Assembly: GCA_937995745.1 (NCBI GenBank)
Contig: CALKIU010000012.1
Span: forward strand, 1 to 5,967
DNA from: an uncultured Bacillaceae bacterium
GTDB taxonomy: Bacteria; Bacillota; Bacilli; Bacillales; Cytobacillaceae
DNA length: 5,967 bases
Direction: 5' to 3'
The position numbers were made by a program, and so were the translations under genes. Shown one piece after another: positions 1 through 5,290 of the stretch. The notes below the pieces were generated by a model that saw only the letters and a list, made by a program, of their open reading frames with translations, made no database searches and had not been told where the DNA came from. The stretch's first letter is position 1. Each line of letters begins with the position of its first letter.

Positions 1-95
1 AACATTGACATGGAAGCGAGCGGGGTGTATGTTAGAAATGGTTTTACCGGACTCAATTGCTTTGACTTTTCAATGACGGTGTCCGGAACGCGCAA
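1..95 (-). CDS. 5' end of an unrecognised divergent gene (partial, runs off the left edge)
   Basis: On the minus strand a TTG at 95-93 opens a frame that stays open to the window edge (31 codons visible). It is preceded by GGAGG at 105-101 with a 5-nt spacer, a normal Bacillus arrangement. A perfect TATAAT lies upstream on the same strand at 147-142. The visible residues begin MRVPDTVIEKSKQL and continue with a mixed hydrophobic and polar stretch that reads like protein. An in-frame ATG at 107-105 is an alternative start but lacks its own ribosome site. I do not recognise the family. Some Bacillaceae, as I recall, carry menA divergent from menF, but the RPHTLTAS-like motif expected near the MenA N-terminus is not visible, so I do not call it MenA. 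The call rests on start signals and an open frame only. The plus-strand frame over the same bases (10-201) has no ribosome site and looks non-coding. Confidence 0.4.
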   Translation of the reverse strand, partial: MRVPDTVIEKSKQLSPVKPFLTYTPLASMSM

Positions 96-138
96 AAATA
101 CCTCCATAACAAATGGCGGGTACAATTCTGCTTGCTGC

Positions 139-167
139 TGGATTATAAGGATGATGATTGATATTCT
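139..167 (+). promoter_or_regulatory. Candidate extended -10 promoter for the men operon
   Basis: TATTCT (162-167, 4/6 to TATAAT) is preceded by TGA (159-161), an extended -10 element. A weak -35, TGGATT (139-144, 3/6), lies 17 nt upstream. Transcription would start near 174, leaving a leader of about 130 nt before menF. It overlaps the candidate divergent promoter on the other strand, so the two could interfere or be co-regulated. It is the best plus-strand candidate between the divergent gene and menF, but remains a motif-level prediction. Confidence 0.3.
142..147 (-). promoter_or_regulatory. Candidate sigma-A -10 box for the divergent minus-strand gene
   Basis: The minus strand reads TATAAT at 147-142, a perfect match to the sigma-A -10 consensus. 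It would start transcription near 135, about 40 nt upstream of the TTG start at 95, with the GGAGG site in between. No good -35 hexamer is seen 16-18 nt upstream, which limits confidence. Confidence 0.35.
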
Positions 168-211
168 ATTAAAAGAAAGCCCGCAAAAAAGGACACACTA
201 AAAACATACAG

Positions 212-281
212 CCATCAGGAGGATATGGAAGCTATTGTTATGCGAAAAAAATTTCATGAACAGCGATAGCCCCTCTGATGG
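212..281 (+). promoter_or_regulatory. Leader dyad that can mask the upstream Shine-Dalgarno (hairpin A)
   Basis: CCATCAGGAGG (212-222) is the reverse complement of CCTCTGATGG (272-281) except for one extra G. In RNA this gives a 7-bp stem (CCATCAG with CTGATGG), one bulged G, then 3 more pairs (AGG with CCT), closing a loop of about 49 nt. The left arm contains the AGGAGG tract at 217-222. It competes for the same C-rich element (270-275) as the hairpin next to the menF start. The pairing is read directly from the sequence; a regulatory role is inference. Confidence 0.4.
217..269 (+). other. Orphan AGGAGG site and possible 14-codon leader ORF
   Basis: A perfect AGGAGG (217-222) is not correctly spaced for menF. 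The nearest ATG (225-227) opens a 14-residue frame, MEAIVMRKKFHEQR, ending at TAG 267-269. The spacer of 2 nt is unusually short. TTG 235 is in the menF frame, but at 12 nt it is rather far. The stop codon abuts CCCC (270-273), the shared pairing element of the leader, so a terminating ribosome would cover it. It may be a leader peptide, a remnant, or a site for an N-terminally extended MenF. No family is recognisable. Confidence 0.25.
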
Positions 282-305
282 TGTTTGCACAATGGGGGGA
301 TTTTT
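270..305 (+). promoter_or_regulatory. Hairpin over the menF ribosome site followed by a T tract (hairpin B)
   Basis: CCCCTC (270-275) pairs with GGGGGG (294-299), one pair being G-U. Beyond a 2-nt bulge the stem continues with AT/AT (278-279 with 292-293), a G/A mismatch, and GTG/CAC (281-283 with 288-290) around a TTTG loop. A300 and five T (301-305) follow directly, giving the outline of a weak intrinsic terminator. The right arm is also the only Shine-Dalgarno-like tract properly spaced (6-7 nt) from the TTG at 307, so the fold would hide the menF ribosome site. Stability was not computed; function is inference. Confidence 0.35.
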
Positions 306-306
306 C

Positions 307-1716
307 TTGATTACGAAATTTGATGCCGATCTTGAAGAAGGAATACAACAAGCTTTAAAGCGGGCAAAAGAGTTTTCCGGGTCCTTTTTGGTCAGCGAAA
401 CGCTGGAAATTGATAATACAATAGAACCATATGCCTTTTTTGCCGGGGGCAAAAAGCTGTACGGCGGAGAACGTTTTTTTTGGAAAGACCCTTCAGGGAC
501 GCAAATGTTTTCCGGTTTGGGAATTTGCAAGCTCATTCAATCGCCGGGGGATGCCGACCGCTTTTTTCATGTAGAAAAAAAGTGGCGTGATGCTGTGAAA
601 CATGTCATCAGAATCGGCGTGCAAGAAATCAAATGCACAGGGCCGATCATGTTTGGCGGTTTTTCTTTTGATCCGTTAAAAGAGCAGACAAAATTGTGGT
701 CCGAATACTCCCATGCCCGTTTGCAAATTCCTGAATTTCTTCTGACAAAACATGCAGGCAAAACGTATTTGACGACAAATATTCTTTGTACGCCGTACGA
801 TGATGCTTCCCTGGCCGAGAATATCATAGAGAAAAGAAAAGCTTTGTTGGCTGTCACACCGCCGGAAAAAGTGCTTTCCGCGGATATCGTTTCGGAAGAA
901 GATGTCGGCAAAGAACACTGGCTTGAAACGGTGCGGAAACTTGTTGACGAACTGAAAAACAGCGAAATTCTCAAAAAAGTGGTTATGGCAAGAGAATTTC
1001 TTGTCACCGCTGATAACGAGATTCCGGTCGAGACGGTGCTTCGGAATTTGTTGGATGAACAGCCGGACAGCTATGTCTTTGCCTTGGAAGCGGGGAGTTC
1101 CTGTTTTATCGGTGCTTCTCCGGAACGGCTTGTGAAAAAGACGGGCCATAGCGTCTATTCGGCATGTGTCGCAGGTTCCATTGCGAAAGGAAGAACGGAA
1201 GAGGAAGAAAAAGCGCTCGGGGACAAGCTGTTGAACGATGACAAAAATCTGGTTGAACATCAGTATGTGGTAGAGATGATCAAGGACGCTTTGCATCCTG
1301 TCTGTTCGGAGTTATCTGTTCCCGAACGTCCTGGATTGTTAAAAATGCGCGATATCCAGCATCTTTTTACTCCGGTAACAGGCAAGGTCCGTGAAGGAGT
1401 TTCTTTGTTTGAAATTGTAGAATTGTTGCATCCGACTCCTGCTCTGGGAGGCTTTCCGAAAAATGAGGCAATGGCTAAAATCCGCTCCATTGAAAAAATG
1501 GACCGCGGTTTTTACGGTTCTCCTATCGGCTGGATCGATGAACAAGGAGACGGAGAATTTGCCGTTGCGATTCGATCCGGTCTCATTCGCGGCAGAAAAG
1601 CACACCTTTTTGCCGGATGCGGCATCGTGGAAGATTCAGAAGCAGAAAGTGAATGGAATGAGACCCGGATTAAATTTCGCCCGATGCTTTCCGCGCTTGG
1701 AGGGTTGAAAACATGA
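307..1716 (+). CDS. menF: Isochorismate synthase MenF
   Basis: Converts chorismate to isochorismate, the committed entry into menaquinone synthesis; cytosolic and Mg-dependent in this family. The C-terminal chorismate-binding domain is clear. Numbered from TTG 307, it shows KVVMAR (Lys224, the position of the family's general base), GASPERL (269-275), AGS (289-291), a KNLVEH segment ending Glu317-His318, HPTPALGG (375-382), AGCGIVEDSE, and EWNETR with Glu449 and Glu452, the region of the metal-binding glutamates. The start was set at TTG 307: GGGGGGA (294-300) lies just upstream, the product begins MITKFDADLEEG like other Bacillus MenF, and its 469 residues match the roughly 470 of B. subtilis. 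The frame is open back to TTG 235 (493 aa), and ATG 292 and ATG 256 are other options, none with a well-placed ribosome site. The last codons overlap menD by ATGA. Entry through MenF rather than a siderophore-type synthase is inferred from the operon. Confidence 0.96.
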   Translation: MITKFDADLEEGIQQALKRAKEFSGSFLVSETLEIDNTIEPYAFFAGGKKLYGGERFFWKDPSGTQMFSGLGICKLIQSPGDADRFFHVEKKWRDAVKHVIRIGVQEIKCTGPIMFGGFSFDPLKEQTKLWSEYSHARLQIPEFLLTKHAGKTYLTTNILCTPYDDASLAENIIEKRKALLAVTPPEKVLSADIVSEEDVGKEHWLETVRKLVDELKNSEILKKVVMAREFLVTADNEIPVETVLRNLLDEQPDSYVFALEAGSSCFIGASPERLVKKTGHSVYSACVAGSIAKGRTEEEEKALGDKLLNDDKNLVEHQYVVEMIKDALHPVCSELSVPERPGLLKMRDIQHLFTPVTGKVREGVSLFEIVELLHPTPALGGFPKNEAMAKIRSIEKMDRGFYGSPIGWIDEQGDGEFAVAIRSGLIRGRKAHLFAGCGIVEDSEAESEWNETRIKFRPMLSALGGLKT

Positions 1717-3464
1717 CACATCAGGAAACATTATCGTCTTATATCGGGGCATTCGTTGCCGAGATGTATTTTGCCGGAATCCGGGATGTGGTGATCAGTC
1801 CCGGTTCCCGGTCCACACCGTTGGCAATGATACTGGCAGAACATCCGGGGTTCCGGCTTCATATTCACGTCGACGAACGATCGGCTGCTTTTTTTGCCTT
1901 GGGAATAGCAAAGGCATCAAAGAAACCGGTGGCCATCGTTTGCACGTCCGGAACGGCGTCGGCAAATTATTATCCTGCTATTGTGGAAGCCTATTACTCT
2001 CGTGTGCCGCTGCTTGTTTTGACGGCGGACAGGCCGCATGAGCTTCGCGATGTGGGAGCCCCGCAAACGATCGATCAAATTCATTTATACGGCCGTCACG
2101 TGAAATGGTTTGTGGAGATGTCCCCTCCGGAAGGAAATCTTGAGATGATCCGGTATGCCCGGACGATTGGAGCCCGGGCTGTGGCTTTCGCCTGTTCAGC
2201 GCCTGCCGGACCTGTCCATTTAAATTTTCCGTTCCGCGAACCGCTCGTTCCGAAACTCGGTCCGGACCTGTTTTCCCTCCCTGAACGGGAGCACGGATTT
2301 GTGACGGTTTCGGATCGGACATACACTCTTTGTGAACGGGAATGGGATGAACTCAGTCGTGAATTGTCTGCCGTCAAAAACGGGATCATTGTATGCGGTT
2401 CCATCGACGACAGGGATTTTCCCGAAGCGGTTGTGAAGCTGGCGAAAAAACTTCAATTTCCCGTCTTGGCTGATCCTTTGTCCCAACTGCGAAGCGGAAC
2501 CCATGACGGTACAATGATTATCGATACATACGACAGTTTTTTGCGGAACGAAGAAGCGCGCAAAGCATTGAAAGCGGATATCATCATTCGATTCGGGGCT
2601 ATGCCGGTTTCCAAATATCTAACGTTTTTTATCAAGGAAAATGACCAAGCCAAGTACTGGGTCGTTGACGGAGGAGGAGGCTGGAGAGAGCCTGCCCTTG
2701 TTGCGACAAACATGATTTACGCCAGGGAAAAAGATTTCTGCCTCGAATTGGCTTCAAGGGCTGAACAGCGTCATTCCGGCGACTATTTGGCAATGTGGAA
2801 GACGATGAACAAACTGGCGAGGAAAAGGCTGGCAAAAGTTAAGGACATTCCGCGGTTAAGTGAAGGGCGCCTGTTTTATGAGCTAAGCAGAATCCTCCCT
2901 TCAGGAGTCACATTGTTTGTCGGCAACAGCATGCCGATCCGCGACTTGGATACATTTTTTCATTACAATACAAAATCGATTCAAATCATGGCCAACCGCG
3001 GAGCCAACGGCATTGACGGAACTGTTTCCACCGCCTTGGGGGCGGCAACAGTCAAAGAACCGGTGTATTTGATACTCGGAGATTTAACCTTTTTCCATGA
3101 TTTGAACGGTTTAATCCAGGCAAAACAGGAGCGGTTAAATATTAAAATTATTGTCCTTAACAATAACGGCGGGGGAATATTTTCCTTTCTTCCCCAAGCT
3201 GCAGAGAAAAAGAATTTTGAAAAATTGTTCGGAACGCCGCTGAACTTGCAATTTGAGCATGCCGTGCGGATGTATGGCGGCCGCTATGCCGAAATTACTG
3301 ATTGGGATCATTTTTTTGCCGCATTTAATGAATTTTCCGCGTATGAAGGCCTGTCAGTCATGGAAATAAAGACAAACAGGGAGGTAAATATACAGGAACA
3401 CCGGGATTTATGGGAGGAAGTTTCCCGGGAAATTACCAGGTATTTGTATGGTGAAGTGATATGA
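1713..3464 (+). CDS. menD: SEPHCHC synthase MenD (ThDP-dependent)
   Basis: 2-Succinyl-5-enolpyruvyl-6-hydroxy-3-cyclohexene-1-carboxylate synthase decarboxylates 2-oxoglutarate on thiamine diphosphate and adds the succinyl semialdehyde unit to isochorismate. The product has 583 residues, close to the 580 of B. subtilis. The N-terminal ThDP-family domain shows SPGSRSTPL with Ser32 and Arg33, and HVDERSA with Glu55, the glutamate that activates the cofactor. TADRPHELRDVGAPQ follows, with Arg107 and Gln118. The C-terminal half has SMPIRD (Arg410), and the cofactor/Mg motif begins at GDL (456-458) and ends in NNNGGGIF (483-490), with Ile489 and Phe490 at the expected places. GGAGGG (1699-1704) inside the end of menF lies 8-9 nt before the ATG. 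The start overlaps the menF stop as ATGA, which suggests translational coupling. All key residues are present. Confidence 0.98.
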   Translation: MTHQETLSSYIGAFVAEMYFAGIRDVVISPGSRSTPLAMILAEHPGFRLHIHVDERSAAFFALGIAKASKKPVAIVCTSGTASANYYPAIVEAYYSRVPLLVLTADRPHELRDVGAPQTIDQIHLYGRHVKWFVEMSPPEGNLEMIRYARTIGARAVAFACSAPAGPVHLNFPFREPLVPKLGPDLFSLPEREHGFVTVSDRTYTLCEREWDELSRELSAVKNGIIVCGSIDDRDFPEAVVKLAKKLQFPVLADPLSQLRSGTHDGTMIIDTYDSFLRNEEARKALKADIIIRFGAMPVSKYLTFFIKENDQAKYWVVDGGGGWREPALVATNMIYAREKDFCLELASRAEQRHSGDYLAMWKTMNKLARKRLAKVKDIPRLSEGRLFYELSRILPSGVTLFVGNSMPIRDLDTFFHYNTKSIQIMANRGANGIDGTVSTALGAATVKEPVYLILGDLTFFHDLNGLIQAKQERLNIKIIVLNNNGGGIFSFLPQAAEKKNFEKLFGTPLNLQFEHAVRMYGGRYAEITDWDHFFAAFNEFSAYEGLSVMEIKTNREVNIQEHRDLWEEVSREITRYLYGEVI

Positions 3465-4288
3465 AACATATGATTGACGGAGTCCGTTATCATGTTGAAC
3501 GACGCGGCCAAGGGTTTCCGCTCATATTGCTGCACGGATTTACAGGCGATGCAACCACATGGGAGCCGTTGTGCGAGGCGCTTGAAGATCAGGCGGAATG
3601 TTTTGCCGTTGATATCATCGGACACGGAAAAACGGATTCCCCTCATGACATCTCGCGGTACCGCATGATGTCCGTTGTCGATGATCTTTATCTGCTCATG
3701 GAAAAATTGCGACTAGCGAAAGCGGATATACTGGGATACTCAATGGGGGGAAGGCTTGCCCTTTCTTTTGCGGAAAAATATCCCCGCAAGGTCAGGAAAC
3801 TGATCTTGGAAAGTTCTTCGCCCGGCTTGAAAACAGAAGAAGAAAGGAAGGCCCGCCGGGAAAAAGATGAACAACTGGCCGCCTTTATTGAGGAAAAAGG
3901 AATCTTGGAGTTTGTCAAATATTGGGAAAACATTCCTTTGTTCGCCAGTCAAAAAAAGCTTCCGGCAAACGTGAGGAAAAAAATACGAGAGCAACGATTG
4001 CGCAATTCTCCCGCGGGACTGGCCGCAAGTCTTCGGGGAATGGGAACCGGAGTGCAGCCTTCCTGGTGGGATGACCTTGAGAATCTCGATGTGGAAACGC
4101 TTTTAATCACCGGGTCATTGGATGAAAAGTTTTGCCGAATTGCGCAGCAAATGTCCGAAAAACTCCCCCGTTGCCGCAGGGTGGTCGTTCCCGGCTGCGG
4201 CCACGCGATTCATGTGGAAGATTGCGAAAAATTTGTTACAATAGTGAAGGAGTTTTTATCGGATACATCACTTGCCGGCGATGGATAA
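3461..4288 (+). CDS. menH: SHCHC synthase MenH (alpha/beta hydrolase fold)
   Basis: 2-Succinyl-6-hydroxy-2,4-cyclohexadiene-1-carboxylate synthase eliminates pyruvate from the MenD product SEPHCHC. The 275 residues match the family (about 274 in B. subtilis, where it was called YtxM). The alpha/beta hydrolase layout is complete: oxyanion region LLHGFTG (23-29), nucleophile elbow GYSMGGR with Ser94 and Arg98, a charged helical cap region at about 120-200, then Asp221 in TGSLDEKF and His248 in GCGHAIH, giving a Ser-Asp-His triad. The ATG overlaps the menD stop as ATGA (3461-3464). No strong Shine-Dalgarno precedes it, only a GGTGAAGTG stretch at 3450-3458, so translation probably depends on ribosomes ending menD. 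An in-frame ATG at 3470 is a possible alternative. Sequence alone could fit other hydrolases; the position between menD and menB settles the call. Confidence 0.95.
   Translation: MKHMIDGVRYHVERRGQGFPLILLHGFTGDATTWEPLCEALEDQAECFAVDIIGHGKTDSPHDISRYRMMSVVDDLYLLMEKLRLAKADILGYSMGGRLALSFAEKYPRKVRKLILESSSPGLKTEEERKARREKDEQLAAFIEEKGILEFVKYWENIPLFASQKKLPANVRKKIREQRLRNSPAGLAASLRGMGTGVQPSWWDDLENLDVETLLITGSLDEKFCRIAQQMSEKLPRCRRVVVPGCGHAIHVEDCEKFVTIVKEFLSDTSLAGDG
4214..4242 (+). promoter_or_regulatory. Possible internal promoter for menB inside the menH 3' end
   Basis: TACAAT (4237-4242, 5/6 to TATAAT) is preceded by TGT (4234-4236), an extended -10 motif. A weak -35-like GTGGAA (4214-4219, 3/6) lies 17 nt upstream. 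Transcription would begin near 4249 and give menB a leader of about 97 nt. The location, just before the only gene in the cluster with a separate strong ribosome site, is suggestive, but such motifs also occur by chance inside coding DNA. Confidence 0.25.
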
Positions 4289-4331
4289 ATTTTTGCCGGA
4301 AGAGGCAGAAGTTTTTACATAGACACATTAG

Positions 4332-4338
4332 AAGGAGG
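4332..4338 (+). promoter_or_regulatory. Strong Shine-Dalgarno site of menB
   Basis: AAGGAGG lies 7 nt before the menB ATG and is the best ribosome site in the window. It sits in the 57-bp gap after menH, where the F-D-H pattern of overlapping genes ends, so menB is translated independently. The rest of the gap shows only a weak 4-bp TGCC/GGCA inverted repeat. Confidence 0.85.
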
Positions 4339-4345
4339 AAATATC

Positions 4346-5167
4346 ATGGCAGTTGAATGGGTGCGTGTCGATCGCAATTACGAAGATGTCATTTATGAAA
4401 AGTATAAAGGGATTGCCAAAATCACGATTAACCGCCCGGAAGTCCGCAATGCATTCCGCCCGAAAACAGTGATGGAATTAATTGATGCCTTTTCTTATGC
4501 GCGTGATGACTCTGATATCGGGGTTATTATCCTTACGGGTGCCGGCGATAAAGCTTTCTGTTCCGGCGGTGACCAAAAAGTTCGCGGCCATGGAGGCTAT
4601 GTGGGCGATGATCAGATTCCCCGCTTAAATGTCCTTGATCTGCAGCGCCTGATTCGAGTCATTCCGAAGCCGGTCATTGCGATGGTCAAAGGCTACGCGA
4701 TCGGAGGCGGACATGTCCTTCACGTCGTTTGCGACTTGACTATTGCCGCCGATAACGCCATTTTTGGACAAACCGGGCCAAAAGTCGGAAGCTTTGATGC
4801 CGGTTACGGTTCCACTTTATTGGCAAGACTCGTGGGACACAAGAAGGCGAAGGAAATTTGGTTCTTGTGCCGCCAATACACGGCTCAAGAAGCTCTGGAA
4901 ATGGGACTTGTGAATGCGGTTGTGCCGTTGGAAAAAATAGAGGAAGAAACGATTAAATGGTGTGAAGAAATACTGGAAAAAAGTCCGACGGCAATCCGTT
5001 TCATCAAAGCGGCCATGAACGCCGATACGGACGGATTGGCAGGACTCCAGCAAATTGCCGGAGACGCCACTCTCCTTTATTACACAACCGACGAGGCGAA
5101 AGAAGGCCGGAATGCCTTTAATGAAAAGCGCAAGCCCGATTTCAGCAAATTCCCGCGTTTTCCGTGA
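4346..5167 (+). CDS. menB: 1,4-dihydroxy-2-naphthoyl-CoA synthase MenB
   Basis: Closes the naphthoquinone ring by intramolecular Claisen condensation of o-succinylbenzoyl-CoA to DHNA-CoA. It is a crotonase-superfamily enzyme, normally a hexamer in the cytosol. The 273 residues compare with about 271 in B. subtilis. Motifs in order: ITINRPEVRNAF (26-37), AFCSGGDQKVRG (70-81) and GYAIGGGH (116-123), the two oxyanion-hole regions, then QTGPKVGSFDAG with Gly144, Ser149 and Asp151. The Gly at 144, where a second class of MenB carries Asp, marks the type I enzymes that use bound bicarbonate as catalytic base (established for the E. coli protein). The C-terminus KRKPDFSKFPRFP is typical and reaches across to a neighbouring subunit in the family. 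ATG 4346 is fixed by the AAGGAGG site 7 nt upstream. It is followed after 20 nt by a terminator hairpin. The call is very secure because this is the most conserved men protein. Confidence 0.99.
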   Translation: MAVEWVRVDRNYEDVIYEKYKGIAKITINRPEVRNAFRPKTVMELIDAFSYARDDSDIGVIILTGAGDKAFCSGGDQKVRGHGGYVGDDQIPRLNVLDLQRLIRVIPKPVIAMVKGYAIGGGHVLHVVCDLTIAADNAIFGQTGPKVGSFDAGYGSTLLARLVGHKKAKEIWFLCRQYTAQEALEMGLVNAVVPLEKIEEETIKWCEEILEKSPTAIRFIKAAMNADTDGLAGLQQIAGDATLLYYTTDEAKEGRNAFNEKRKPDFSKFPRFP

Positions 5168-5187
5168 TGACCGGGCAAGAATGGGAT

Positions 5188-5224
5188 AACAGCTTGATGG
5201 ACGTCTCCGTCAAGCTGTTTTTTT
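5188..5224 (+). terminator. Intrinsic terminator between menB and menE
   Basis: AACAGCTTGATGGA (5188-5201) pairs over 14 consecutive positions, one G-U, with TCCGTCAAGCTGTT (5206-5219) around a CGTC loop. The T run reaches from 5218 to 5224, partly inside the stem, leaving TTTTT after it. It begins 20 nt after the menB stop. This is a strong rho-independent terminator shape. As no convincing promoter follows, menE is probably reached by partial read-through, which would lower its transcript relative to menB. Confidence 0.88.
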
Positions 5225-5290
5225 GAAAGCCGGAATATTGATCCGCCAGGGGACTTGCCATTATTTGCAGCATAGAAGGTGAACGAAGTT

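Noticed and set aside
5..33. Consensus-like promoter TTGACA-17 nt-TATGTT on the plus strand
   Set aside because: The hexamers are good, but they lie inside the likely divergent coding region and about 270 nt before menF. I kept the nearer extended -10 as the main candidate; 5'-end mapping could revive this one.
10..201. 63-codon plus-strand frame at the left end
   Set aside because: It has no ribosome site and an unlikely residue mix, and it overlaps both candidate promoters and the better-supported minus-strand start.
676..1296. 206-codon minus-strand frame inside menF
   Set aside because: It lies opposite a clearly real MenF reading frame, has no ribosome site and no recognisable domain; it is a shadow of menF codon use.
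4289..4345. Possible terminator in the menH-menB gap (TGCC/GGCA with nearby T runs)
   Set aside because: The stem is only 4 bp, and the following TTTTT is separated from it; too weak to call.
4132..4356. 74-codon plus-strand frame spanning the menH end and menB start
   Set aside because: It is out of frame with both conserved genes, arginine-rich from shifted codons, and runs through the menB ribosome site.
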